From Ancylostoma caninum (lineage: Eukaryota > Nematoda > Chromadorea > Rhabditida > Ancylostomatidae): a stretch of DNA of 64,000 nucleotides. The notes under the pieces are model-generated. The model ran no database searches. It worked only from the letters and a program-made list of their open reading frames with translations, and was not told where the DNA came from. The stretch is taken from positions 248,001-312,000 of the forward strand of contig JBAJFG010000470.1 in assembly GCA_037903475.1 (NCBI GenBank). The letters run 5' to 3'. Positions 12,070 to 24,351 of the stretch are shown here, one piece after another (position 1 is the first letter of the stretch; each line of letters starts with the position of its first letter). The position numbers and the translations under genes are program-made.

Positions 12070-13479
12070 TGAAGAGTCTCAAAGCCAGGGGATCCAAGGA
12101 GAGGTGGGGGTGGGGGCAAGAAACCCGCGGCGGTTGCGCAACGCAGGCGTTGACGAAAAAACCGAAATTCGCGGGAGAGCGCACGCCGTTCAGTTATGGT
12201 GATAGGCATTGTAAAGCGACGGCACCCGAACAAAGGAGAAGCATCGCGGTTGTTGCGTTATCCCAAGTCATAACAATCATCGCACCACTAATGGGAAAGC
12301 AAAACAAACCTCCGAATTTCGGTAGAATACGTGTGGTCAGAGCTAGCACCTCAGAAGAGGCAGATCTTTCATGTCATGACGAAGCGGTGCTTACCTGAGA
12401 GGGTGTCACGGTTGATCGATAGCAGAAACAGCAATGGACCAGTTCCCGAGAAGGTATCTCGGAATTATCCTCCCGAACCGCTGGGCCTGGATGCAAAATT
12501 GAGACTACCCAGGGTAAGCACGTTGACGCCCGTATTAAAGGTGGGTAAATTTTGTGTGGTGTTGACATGTTTATGTACTGCGGCTAAATTCAATGATGCA
12601 TGCTGCCCTTGGTATCCCTCTTATCAATGAAAGGTACCCAATTAGTGGAACAAAATTTGACGTGGTGCATGCTGCTTCTCCGTTAAGGGGGACCTTTCCA
12701 GCCCCAAAATGTGAACTTGCTTGGCGCATAGGAGGATCAGAGGGGGGAGGTTGCCTCATTTTTTTCGACTTGGACGTTTGGATGAGGACTGGTTAACCTT
12801 CCTACCATTATGTTTTCTTTTTCAGAACTGGATGCTATTGCCACTGGTTGAGTAATTAGATACTGCTTAGCCTTTTGTCAGTAGGTTTACCTGCTTCGTG
12901 GTTATATAGTCTTTTACGACTTTTTATGGTGCGCCCATTGGATGTATTTAGTAAATAAACAAATAAATAAATATTTCTCATCAATTTCTCAGCGATTTCA
13001 TGTCTATTTAATTACAACGTGATCTTCGACGACACGTTCTTCTTGGTGTAACTTTAAAGCTTCTTCAACGTTTCTCTTCTAATATCTATCTTGATGATTC
13101 TACAAGTTGGGATTCCAGACGAACCCATGAGTAAAACAAACATTTACCCAAGAGAGGAAATCAAAAGGAAATCACCAACTCTACCCGGAATTCAGTTGAA
13201 CTAATCACAGATATCCGAGGATCGTTTCGAGAATGCACGATTTGTCGGAAGACACACACGAATTTATCCGGAAGCCACAAGTGCAGTGCACAATTAGCAG
13301 AATTTGGATGGCCTCGGAATTTATGTGGATTCACGTTCATGAATGAATGTTCACCAAGCATGAGCAGTACCAACAGCTTCTTATTCGGATCCTGAGATCC
13401 TGTCCCCACCACAATCATATTGGTCACCTATCCCTTTGAAACATTGAAAGTTCGTAGTTGTAAAAAAGCCTCGTCGCAA
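12070..13479. other. no recognised gene
   Basis: Near 12506 is a stretch (GAGACTACCCAGGGTAAGCA) related to the small inverted-repeat element at 48053-48141, so this is probably a remnant of the same family. A minus-strand frame at 13427-13161 is open for 88 codons without recognisable motifs. Confidence 0.4.
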
Positions 13480-13731
13480 GTTGCGGTCGCAGAAAGTAGG
13501 CAGAAAAGGGAGGGGAGACGTGGGAAAAATGGGGTCTTCGCCGCTTTGGGGACCCAGACTGAAAATAAAAATAATAAAAATATTAGTCTGATTATTAAAT
13601 AATCAATAACAACTATTTGGGGAACCATTACAAAAAAACTTATACAAGGTTTCAGCTTGTTTTATGAAGTAATTTTGAAAATTCGCTTACCCATCTCGGA
13701 GGAGGTGCGCCGAACCCTTTGCGTCCGCCAC
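13480..13731. mobile_element. hAT-type MITE, degenerate copy
   Basis: Contains the family landmarks in order: GGTCGCAGAAAGTAGGCAG, 'CGCCGCTTTGGGGACCCAGA', an AT-rich core, 'AAGTAATTTTGAAAATTCG' and a terminal GCGTCCGCCAC. Same orientation as the copy at 33653-33931. Ends are worn and I cannot define a target duplication. Confidence 0.7.
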
Positions 13732-14483
13732 GGACCCTTACCTATCGGTTTCCTTCTTAATTTAATCTGATTTGCTGGCTCAGCTGAGATGCACAATCCA
13801 AAATCCAGCCCCTGGATCGTAGCTGTTCTGGAAATAGGGCCTTTCCTACTGTAGATGCAGCACTGTCCACCTAGCCTTAGCTCCTGTTATGTGATTATTT
13901 TAGTATTCAATATTCAATTAATTTTTATTTATTTTGACTGTAAAATTAAGGTGTTTTAGAAAAATTCGCTGTTTGGAGATAAAGCTCAGGCAACGAAATA
14001 TTTTACTGCCAATATTAGTAGAGAGAGCCTCAGAATCAAGCGACAGGAAGAACTGGGTCAAATACTTGATTCACCCACAACAGAAACAGAGCATCAACCA
14101 GTTCCCAGTGAACTTGCAATTAAAAGATGACGACTCGTTGTCCTAGGTTTTTCTCACTAATGTAAGTTCTCTTTTCTCCGAAAGCAGCTATACAGCAGGT
14201 TAACGACCATTACACGCCACTACATACTCGATGGCCAATCACAATGACACGGTTCATTCTGAACTTTTCTCGACCAATTCCTTCCCGTTTCTTCTTCATC
14301 ATAGAATTGCTCCCTTTTTCACCTCTCAAGTCACCTCTCTCATTCGCTACGAAAATTGGTGACACGTTTTAGTGATAGATATTATTATTGATGATTCTAT
14401 TTGAATACACTAAATAGGGGGACGAATTAAGCCAAACAGGCTGAAGTCTTCGTCTTGCTGTTTAATATTATTTCTGTATGAGC
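13732..14483. other. no recognised gene
   Basis: Nothing recognised. Several short open frames only. Confidence 0.4.
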
Positions 14484-14732
14484 TAATGCCGGACGCAAGA
14501 GTTGCCATGTAGGGGGGTGGGTGGCGGGAAAAAAGTGGCAACTCCGCGACTCTGTGAACCCAGGTGGAATAATAAAATTACTAAGAATGTCAATTTTATT
14601 ATTAAATAATTGACAGTAAATATTTTCAAAATAGTAGTAATGATAATAAAGCTTACACAAATTTTTTACCCATTTTATAAGGTGATTTTGAAAATTCAGA
14701 GACTCATTTTCGGGGTGGGGTTGGGAGGCGTC
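14484..14732. mobile_element. hAT-type MITE, degenerate copy
   Basis: Begins near GCCGGACGCAAGAG and contains 'CCGCGACTCTGTGAACCCAG', an AT-rich core with AATAATAAAATTA and 'GTGATTTTGAAAATTC', ending near GGAGGCGTC. The same block order as the other family members, but with about a quarter of positions changed by eye. Confidence 0.55.
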
Positions 14733-14996
14733 ATTCGCTTTCGTTAAGTTATTTCAAAATAGATGACCTCCAAACCGCAGAAAATTTGGGGGGAGGGGCA
14801 ATACCTCTGCTTGGAACACATTCGCCGGATTCATTGGTTCCAAAAAGCATTGATTTTTTATGAAGTAACGAAGGAGATAGAAAGGGTGTGGGTATGCATG
14901 AATCCTATGGTTAACAGTGTCTAGTCTGAGTCGACCAGTATGATCAGTAAACTTTAACGTCCAGGCCCTACACCGACTTTGCAACAACGCAATATA

Positions 14997-15493
14997 CGGG
15001 ATGTCCCAAAATAATGGTTACACTGTTTGCACTTCTAACACTTCAACACAAAAGGAAGCTGAGTGGTTTTTATTTGGGTCTCATAACGTAGGGTGAGAGG
15101 TGTTCAAATTAGCCGACGCTTGCATTGTTGTAGGACTGATCGACGGACGTCTGCTATGGTAATGGAATTGCAAGCAGTTACGATCGCTTCTTCCATGTCA
15201 CTGATTGTTCGTGGTATTGATGCATACAAAATGTGCTTTACACTTACGTCAAGTTGGAAGACCTATGAGGGTATTCCACACTCCCTCGCTGCCGATCCGT
15301 CTTCCAGTGAACCTGCCTTCACGACTGCAACGCTTAATAGTGTACAAAATGTGAAGAACCTATGCAGCTCAATATGTAGTACAAACAGGGTTTATACACT
15401 AGCTGCACATGACTTAAAAAGTTCTCTCTTGCTGCTGACTCTGCTGGTGTTATTAAAATTCAAACAGTATAAGTATTATTTTGAGACACCACG
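14997..15493. mobile_element. TA-flanked MITE (CGGGATGTCCCAAAATAATG ends)
   Basis: The left end reads CGGGATGTCCCAAAATAATG and then GTTACACTGTTTG. The minus-strand right end reads CGTGGTGTCTCAAAATAATA and then CTTATACTGTTTG. These are imperfect inverted repeats of about 33 bp flanked by TA on both sides. Total 497 bp. The open frame running through it (15093-15536) shows no transposase motif. This type of end is common in mariner-derived MITEs. Confidence 0.75.
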
Positions 15494-18124
15494 TATACTG
15501 ACCTTTTTTCATTCTTCGGCAAGATCTGAGCCATAGTTTGCCTGCCTAAAAAACAAGAAACTGCTTTTTTCCTAAAATTCTTTTTGTACACTAACCTTAG
15601 CATTATACTTTTACGTGACCACCAAAAGTGTGCACAACTCATCACAGAGAGTAGACTGCAAATTCTACAATGAATTTGAGCACAGTCTCGCAAGCTGCAT
15701 AAGGCGATATGGAACTGATCATACTGACCAAGCATACCTCCCTTGTTAGGTGAGGAGATCGCTTTCCCTCTGTGAACATTGCTGAAATATAAGCCGAGTA
15801 GGCGTTTCTTGAATTTCATTCGAACTGTCACCATTTGATGAGTAAGCAGTGCCCATGTGGTTTTTATTTTCAGTTTTGTCAGTCTAGGAGAGGTTCGGTC
15901 GGAGAAGTTGCACTTTGACTCACCCACTTTGGTCTATGAAGTGGATGATTCGCCCAGGTGTCAAACAATGAGTTAACAGTCCATTTAGTTCACATCTGAG
16001 AGAACCAACACATCCAGAACACTGTAACTGTTATGTGAAGCAGCACGGGGGGAGGGGAAATCAGCAGGATGTGAAATGGAGAAGGAAAAATGGTGAAAAT
16101 CGAAGCCACATTGCCTTATGAATGCTGTTTACATGGTAATATTATATCGATTTGATGATTTTATCCAGGTTAATACCCAGTGCATACCCCCCCCCCCCCT
16201 TGTGATGTTAAGCGCACCAGTCTCTAGAGAGGATAGTCCTGCTCTTTGGACCGGGTCTACACAAGAGTGCGGAAATGCCAACTCGGCCCAGCTCCGATAT
16301 TTTATCCCCATTTCCATGATTTGTTTGGAGTAACAAAGTATGTACACTCATTATCAGCCATTCGCTGCAATTGTGAGCCAAAATGAGTCTCAGAGACGGA
16401 TACATATATGGAGCGGTGCATTCTCAAACATCGATTGTACTAAATTGAGAAATGAGTTGTAGCAACAAGAGGTAAAGTAAATGAATGACAAAAGAAAATA
16501 ACGATATATAATACTCATTTCATTGCCTTTTTTTCTCTTAGTGATGAGTGGAGAAAAAAAGGAATAATTCTCAATTCAGAATCCGCCTAATGCGGAAAAG
16601 GACACTGAATTCAGTAAACATAGGTTGGCGTTTTCATGGCATACTCTCAATCCTGTACCATGAAAATGACTTTTTCATAAATCATATTTATCCTGGACCA
16701 GAAACGAGGTCCCAAAAGTGTGGAAATCGTTCAGAAAGAGGAAACGAATGACGATTCCATTCCGTTTGGAAAGCTCAGAACCTTTCCCCGTTCGAGCGTG
16801 TTTATGTCGGAATTTATGGCTTTGTCGACTCGCTGCAGACATCTGCAAACGGGACCCCTACTACACGCAAATATGCACAAGCACATTTGGAACTGTGCAG
16901 GTGTACAGAATTCATGAAATCCATTCCATGAACTCACCGGTATTTGTCGCCGTCGATGTTAGAAATGTTGGTTGTGGAGCCACTTCATTAGGATGTTAAA
17001 AATTTTCTCGAGATTAGCGCATTTATAGGAGTTTTATGCAACTCCTTTTGAAATGAAAATTTTTCAAAGCAAATTGGAAGTGAGTTTCTGGTGCAGGACG
17101 GCGTTCCCCATCTTCATTATTATTGCCACCACCGAGCACTTCAATAAATTCCATGATTTCTTATTCCATATTCCTAGCTAGGGTTATACGGTGCAACCTC
17201 CATTATTTCTTTACTTTATTAGTTGAGTTGAACGTTTTCAAATTATTCGAGAACATCTGATGGCTACAATAGATGATGACGAAGAGTTTGAAGCAAGGAT
17301 TGTTAGGATGGAGAATTTTTCTCTATTAAATCGAGGGTTTTCCTCAGAATCCCAAGACACAGGAAGTACCGGGTTTGCTATTGCCCGTGTTGAGGCTGTG
17401 CGCAGCGGAGAATCATTATTTATTTCACTTTCAATAATGATTTTGAATTTAACCTGCAGCAGTGTAAAGAAATGGATAAATTTGTTTTTTTTTCTCGAGG
17501 GATTGTTGTGGATGAAAGTTCGAATGTTCGAATGGTGACTCAGCATCTAGTGAGATTCGAAGTTAGAAGTGCTCTGGAATGGGCGCCCTTCTTACCTCTC
17601 CTCTAGCGCTGTGAAAGTCCCTTTTTTTAGATGCTCATATTTTCTGTTAATTTTATATTTATTCGAATTTCTATTTTTATACGTTACTTGAACGTAAATG
17701 CAACGACGAGAGTGCATCTGGGCGTGAACTCTACAATAATTTGTGCTTCGGCTTTTCCTCTCAATATGACCCTTATCATTGAGATTATCCAAGGTAAACG
17801 TATTAACAGCACACAAATTCACCTGTTAGCACGGTTGTGAACAACGTTCAACTTCTGTAATCTATGCATCCATGCTCAGGTGTTTTGCACATGTGCAATA
17901 TAAATGTGCTCCTAATTTTGGTAGGGTGTTCAGGAAGATCATCGAACTAGATAATCACACTTCAGCGTTTCCTGCATCATTCATTGCTCACCTTTTCTTG
18001 GACAGAAACATTTGCAGTAAAATCAGCCAACCATGAGCTGGGCTTGACATCCAATTTATTCTCCTACGCAGAAACGCATGGCTCCCTCCCTATCATAACA
18101 TGGATGGAACAAGAAGAGATACTA
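15494..18124. other. no recognised gene
   Basis: A 155-codon minus-strand frame (15927-15460) overlaps the MITE end and has no motif I know. A C run occurs at about 16189-16199. No RNA gene seen. Confidence 0.4.
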
Positions 18125-19401
18125 TTAGGTTGGTGCAAAAATAATGCGCGTTTTCATGCATTTAATTCCGAACCTCATAACTCCTTTCAAAATCGTTCTT
18201 TTTCGAAAGGCTTAGAACGATTGCAATCCGCAAATCTTTAGCAATAAGAGATGTTCTCCGACTACCGTGCAATTCTGACAGGACCTTCTAAAATCGCCGA
18301 AGTTCCAGAGGACAATTTTGGTATCACTTTAGTCTTTGAGAAAATTCTCCCGGAAGAAGTCGTTCAGGTTCTCGAAGAAGTGGTAGTCGGTGAGCGAGAA
18401 GCTTGTTGATTATCATGTAGAAGTGCGAGCCTCCTAGCCCAGTTGCTCCAGCTAGTGGAGCATGTGTCGTGCAAGGTGTGCCTAGACGGTGCTGTGTAGG
18501 AGTGCGGAATTCATTTTATTGAGCAACGCTGGGCTCACACAGTGGAGTTTCTATTTTATTTCATTTACGTCTTGAGAGTATTTCCAAGATGGGAAAGAAT
18601 CAAAGAGCTGCATTGAGCAATTTGTGCAGCAGGTCACCGCAAATTCGCCATGACCTTATTTTGGTGCTGCTTCGGTTTCTGGGAGTGTTTCGGTGCATCA
18701 TCCTTGTCCAACTGTAAAGCAAGGCACCTCATTTTGTCGAAGAGGGTCTATACTTCATATTTAATAACTAAGCGACCGACTGTTTGGTTGCAATTCTTTC
18801 ACTACAAAGGCGCGAAGCAGACTTCTTAACGAGGATCAATCTGGTACTCGTTCCCTGTGCGCGACATCTACTCGTCGAGTTTTTTCATTCTCACGTTCGT
18901 ACTGAAGGGAGAGCTGGTCTATCGACAATCACCAGCGAGGTACTGCGAAACCAAATATGTTGTTTTGGAGGGGTGCTCTTCGATAATTGTCGTCAGTTGG
19001 GGATCGCAAACCCCGGAAAGACCTATGCGACATTCTTTACTTTCGAAGCAAGGCACACCAAGCCGAAAAATCCGGGAGCAGCTCGGCGAGATGCATTCGC
19101 TAACACTCCCTCCCTCCCCAAAACCATGGTGGAATTCCGAGCGATTCCTGCTGCGACGCGGCCGAGTTTTAGCTTACTGAAGTGAGTTTGGCAAAAAACT
19201 TGTTTTGGTGCCTTTCGTTCCACAACTAAAAATTCACCAAAAACATGAACTTCGCTCAAAATGCATGAGATGTTTAAAAAGGCCATGAAATTTGCTACAA
19301 AACCATGTGCAACTTCTCATACCGATGATAAGAAATACCGGAAGTTTTCTGCGCCGAAGATGAAGCAACGAAAAACGAGCATTATTTCTGCACCAACCCA
19401 A
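18125..19401. mobile_element. mariner-type element with intact ends, coding region not recognised
   Basis: Left end TTAGGTTGGTGCAAAAATAA continues to TGCGC. The right end on the minus strand is TTGGGTTGGTGCAGAAATAA continuing to TGCTCG. TTAGGTTGGTGCAAAAGTAA-type ends are the signature of mariner transposons. TA flanks both sides (18123-18124, 19402-19403). The length, 1277 bp, equals a full mariner, but I could not find the HDNARPH or YSPDL transposase motifs in any frame, so it is either heavily decayed or a non-autonomous derivative of matching size. Confidence 0.75.
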
Positions 19402-20363
19402 TATACTAGTCTAGGATAAGGAAATCAACGTTTTTTTTATTACGCTGCACATGGATGGTCCCTTATTACTTCAGGCTCATCACTTACTGGGGCATTAATT
19501 TTGAAATGTTGCTTGGTTTAATTCTACTCTAGAAAAGGAGAAGAGAGGAGGCTGTAGACGACTGTTAAGTCTGCGAAGACGAAGTGAATTATGTTTTCAT
19601 CTATAGGAACTTGAAAAAAGGGACATCAGCTCCAAACAATGGCATTCGAATGATCGTTAGAGTGAGAAGAATGAAATGAAGAAGCAGTCGTATAAATCAT
19701 GGAAATTCTTTTTTTCTACTTTATTATAAATCTTAGGGGTGTGAGGTCCATTAGTGATTGACCTGCACGCATTTGTGGTAAAGTTGATCATTTATAGGCA
19801 TTATGAAGGGAATACGAGAGCAGCTACATAGTCAAAGAAGTGTGAGCCACTAAAACAATCATAATGAAGCTCCAGCAAGGAGGTAATCGATGTATTCGGA
19901 GGAAAGAACCGGTTAATTGGTGGAAGGGTTGAGTAAGTTTATCGCTTTGCAGCGTAGATATCTACCATCAAACGGAGAAGGCCCACGCGGTAGTAAACAA
20001 CTCTGTTCTTACCAGGTTCAAATGAAGAAAATCCGAGTGAAATCGAAAAATTGTTGGTCGGGGTGTGAAGATCCACGAAGTTCACGTTTGATTATATAGG
20101 CCCCGCCCAGTGGCAAACATGATGGGTGCAGGTTAATCTCGTCGTAACCCCGCGAGCAAACAACACAACCAGAGTTGCACGCGCGCCAGCATGATCGGCA
20201 GCGATCAGGCAGCTCTGCCAGAGATCGCAGGCCGGGCTCAGCACTGATTCCAGCATGATATGCTACGCTTCGAAACCACTTTTTTATTGTCTCCGCTCGT
20301 CTGAAGCAGTCTGTTAATTGCTTTCTTACGTAATAATACGTAATACTACTACTAGCTACCCAC
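19402..20363. other. no recognised gene
   Basis: AT-rich; nothing recognised. Confidence 0.45.
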
Positions 20364-20757
20364 CAGTGCCTAACACAGAATGGCAAGCAAGGGGTAGGGG
20401 AGGTGGGAAAGAATGGCAACTAAGCCACACCGGGGACCCGAATGAAATAATAAAAATACTGGTGTTAGATTTAATAACCTCCATGCTCTCTGATTTTTGA
20501 ACCCGGCCCTTGATAATCGCTGCTACCTGTTAGGCAAGTACAGAGTGCCACTTACCAACCAGGAACGAGCAGAAGCATAAAGAAGTGCTTAATTGTGATA
20601 CTAAGCATGAAGAAGTCCTTAATTGTAATACTAAGTAGTAAAAAACAGTACCAAAAGTAAAGTAATACGGAACTAATTTCTGTTTGTTTCATAAAGTAAT
20701 TTCAAAAATTCGGCGACGCACCCGCCCCTCCCCTTATCACTCCCGTGTCTGCCGCTG
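20364..20757. mobile_element. hAT-type MITE, diverged copy
   Basis: Starts CAGTGCCTAACACAGAATGG, has a G-rich arm, 'CCACACCGGGGACCCGAATG', an AT-rich centre, 'AAGTAATTTCAAAAATTCGG' and ends GTCTGCCGCTG. Same block order as the family type copy, size 394 bp. Confidence 0.65.
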
Positions 20758-21423
20758 CTAATAATAAAAATTTTAAAAAGAAAAATGCAATGAAAATAGA
20801 ATGAAATCCCGGCAGCCCTTCCCTACAGAATTGTACATGTCCCTTTCCTCGAAGCTGTAAGCACTACAACCGAGTAGAAGTCAACTGCAATGAACTTCCA
20901 GAATAATCAAACAGCTCTAGAAGCAATGCTCAGCGGATGTTTTAACAGGAAGCGACTAGAGTTTACCACACATAGGACTGGAAAATGCTGGTTAATTTGA
21001 TAAAAAAAAATTGAAATTGAGTTAAAAAACTTATCATTCTACAGAGAGAAAACACCAATAGCTTTCCCTACAGAACTGCATTATACATCTTTCTCTTTCC
21101 TCGAACTTTCGAATTTATGACCGATATGTCTCACATACAACATAAGTCCTTGTGTCGTTTTTCAACTGCAGTTTTCTCCGCCTATTTGTAATCTTCTATG
21201 CCTGTAGCTATGCCTCATATACGATTCCAAAGCGCTATTCATGCTCTACAAGCATTCTGAAATCATTTTTTTTTCGAATCTCCAGTGTACTTGGGTTTTG
21301 AGCTTACAAAATGGAGTACTGAGTCAATCAAAAACCGCACAACTGACAATTGCCTATCCTGGTATTTAACTGGAGCTCGATAGGCCATCAAAACTGCTCG
21401 AGGGACCTGTGCCGGCAGCGTAG
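20758..21423. other. no recognised gene
   Basis: AT-rich; nothing recognised. Confidence 0.45.
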
Positions 21424-22018
21424 CCTTTGGGTCCTGTCGAAAAATGTGCGTGGCTAACGATGCCCGACGGATATGCAGGTGCTACGGTACTTCTGTTGAC
21501 AGCTATGCACACTCACAAAGAATTGGGTGAATATCTAGCATTGGACCACTCTTTCTTATTAGTAGCGATGAATAATCGGTAAGAGGCATACTGAATAAAA
21601 TTTCTGTTCAGGTCTGAAAAATGGAAAATATGCGATTAAACTTCGAGTTTATAATTTGTACTCCCGAAAAATTTTGCGGGATTTTTTTCTGTTAATAAAG
21701 AAGGTTATCGTTGGGCTAGTCACAGAATCTCCGTCCACTTCATCAAACGATGTCATTTTTGAGCAGTTACGGTAAAAAACCACTTCTACGTACACTATCC
21801 ATAATTTCGGACCCGTAATTTTAACAGCTTTGAAGCATCAAAGACATTTACTAGGATTTTCGATGTTATTCATCTTTACTGGTTACAGAAGTGCTGCAAA
21901 CGCTCAGTAGCCACTCCATTCCTTGTGAGTGGACGTGGCTGTCAGCAAAAGCTGCGCAGCACCTGCATATCCGTGGGGCATCATTAGCCACGCCCATTTT
22001 TAGACGGGACCCAAAGGC
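21424..22018. repeat. inverted-repeat element, arms about 62 bp
   Basis: The left arm (about 21424-21484) reads GCCTTTGGGTCCTGTCGAAA and then TGTGCGTGGCTAACGATGCC; the right arm, read on the minus strand (about 22018-21957), reads GCCTTTGGGTCCCGTCTAAA and then TGGGCGTGGCTAATGATGCC. The central 470 bp has no recognised coding sequence. Probably a non-autonomous DNA transposon or a foldback repeat; I could not fix its outer ends or a target duplication. Confidence 0.65.
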
Positions 22019-23585
22019 CGTCCCTCCCCTGTGCCAAGCACGAGGAAGACATTTCGCTCGAAATGACCAGCAGCGATCTTCCAATCTCAGAAGAGACGTA
22101 CTTAGTCTCGATGACACCAACAACTTTAACCGGTACTGGTTGTTAACCAGACTGTGGTCAGTTCCACTCCCAATGCCTGCGTTAGCTCAGCGCAGATCAG
22201 AAATCGAGGAGACGAACTCTGTTTGTTGCACTAACAAAACTGTCCCGTCAGTTCCCGAGCACCTCCGCGCCAACAACTGCGTCTCTGTTGATCTTCTCCG
22301 TTTTGCCATGCACCTTTTTTCTCGATAAATATGAGCAACCTGTCTTGAACCCACCTGAATTGTCCCGTCATTCGGCCCTGAACCAGATGCGAGATCGTAG
22401 CAGCCATTGGTAGTGAATGCACAGTATGATGGCAATAAAACGCGGCATTATGTCGTGCTGCTCCTGCACTACATTCACTATCTCTGGCTGAAAAACTCTT
22501 AATGATTGCTATAACATTCTGCCTGCGTTTGCTTGTCTATTTCACATAGAAAACTAGTTCTGCAACGAATTCTACATACTGTTTATGCGCTTTTTGTCCA
22601 TTGACAATACTGGCAATCTTGCAAACATCAACGATCAGGTCAATGCTGTCAAATGTGAAAAGTCTCTAGGAAAGTGAACTGTGAGTGTATCAGTTCTTTT
22701 CCAATATTTTCCACTGCTTTTCCCTGAATAACATCAAAACCATCTCCACAATTCTCTCCTAAGCATACGAGAAGAGGAATCAGGAGGAAAATGGGCAAGG
22801 CTTTGCTGCCAGACCACTGGATACTTCTTTGCTTCAGCTGTGCCCCAAATAATTGAACCGCTCAACAGACGAAGCTTTTCCTAATCTGTCGAGTCGTTGA
22901 CAAAAGTCTTGTCCAACGATCTCGTTAATGATAAAAAAAAAGAAATAAAAGAACTCCGGCAGAGCCAGGATGGAGTGGAAGTTGATCGTGAGCCAAGACG
23001 TAGATTGGAGCCACAGCAGAGCAAATATTAGGTCGATTCATACGTTCTGTCAGCGAGAGCGACTTTTTCCTTCGAAATTAAACAACTTCGAAGTAAAACA
23101 AGTGTGAAAATAAGAAACCACGACCTACTATCAGGACTTTTTGTTTGGAAAAGTGGATGGAACTAAATTAGATTTATTCCCAAATAACTACGAGACTTTC
23201 AGATAACTGCGATTTACAATAATTACAAGAATCACGAATGTCCGTTCTCTACAATGGAACTTCAATATGTACATGCGATCCACTAGTGAAATAGTGCTCC
23301 TGCTACGCACAAGCCCAAATATTACTGTATCACATTCTAACTCATGATGTAAGGCTGATTAAGCCATAGCCTCTGGAACGAAAAAAGGCAGGATCTAGTT
23401 AATTTAATGAAGGATTCAACGTATTGTTTATACGATTACATCGGAGAATATCGCCGACAGGGCTGCGAATCGAAGAAGTTTCAGACTTCGTCAGTCCGTT
23501 GATCCCTTATGTTGCTGGAGAAAGAGCCGTTACACGTTAATGCGTTAGTTCGTTACGTCGTAAGGCGAGATCGCGATCCGCTGAC
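22019..23585. other. no recognised gene; 3' flank of the dehydrogenase gene
   Basis: A 145-codon plus-strand frame (21891-22328) overlaps the inverted repeat and has no known motif. The right part (23.3-23.59 kb) should contain the 3' UTR of the acyl-CoA dehydrogenase gene. Confidence 0.4.
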
Positions 23586-24351
23586 TCAGCCTCGTTGCTT
23601 TTGAGGTGCTATGCCCATGTATTTGCAGATGATCGACAGCATGACTTCATCGGCGCCGGCGCCAACAGAATGCAGACGAAGATCGCGATGCATCCGACAC
23701 ACCGGGTTCTCCCACGTGAATCCAGTTCCGCCCCAGAACTGAAAAGGAACAGCTGTTCGCGTGAAAAACGTCCATTGTTTTTTTTTTCTTACAGACGCTC
23801 GTCAAATCAGGGAGAGAAAAGGAGAGCACTCGCCTGCAAGCAGCTGTCTGTCACCACCCGAGCCAGTCTGCCCGCTTTCAGCTTCGCCATCGAGGCCAGA
23901 AGGGTGACGTCGTCACCGTGGAGTCGTGACAGCACTGCTCTGGGAACGACGCTTATCGAGTGGATTGGTGAGGCGGTTAAGCGAAGGGCAGTACCTGTAC
24001 AGAAGGGCGCGGACGGCTTCGAGTTCCGACTGCAACTCGGCCAGCGTGAAGTGGACAGTCTGGAAAAGATCAGAAGTTCCGAGACTTTCCCAAAAAAATG
24101 GTACAAAGAAAAACCTGCTGGTTCAAAACGGTACTGCCGAAGATCTTCCGTTCTCTTGCATATTCAGCTGTCAGGGAAATGCATCGCTGCAGAGGCTCTA
24201 ACACTGGAAATGGCAGCACTGGTCAAGGATTACGGCTGTGAATCATGCCTAACTTACAAACAGCAGCAGCTACCAGCCTCTCGTCCTGGAATTGCAGCAT
24301 CTGGTAGATAAAACCTTGTCCTTCTTCGCCAATTATGTGACGAGCCGGCAC
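23586..24351 (-). CDS. acyl-CoA dehydrogenase last five exons (C-terminal helical domain)
   Basis: Five exons within 766 bp encode the C-terminal helical domain. The first begins VPARHIIGEEGQGF, directly completing FFDDVR from 37776 in phase 0. The last two are TLLASMAKLKAGRLA through SCLQ and FWGGTGF through KYMGIAPQKQRG followed by TGA at 23588-23586. The SCLQ exon ends at CAG with GCGAGT following, a GC donor. Local G+C is much higher than the flanks. Confidence 0.92.

Noticed and set aside
15460..15927. 155-codon minus-strand frame
   Set aside because: Runs into the MITE end and has no recognisable composition or motif.
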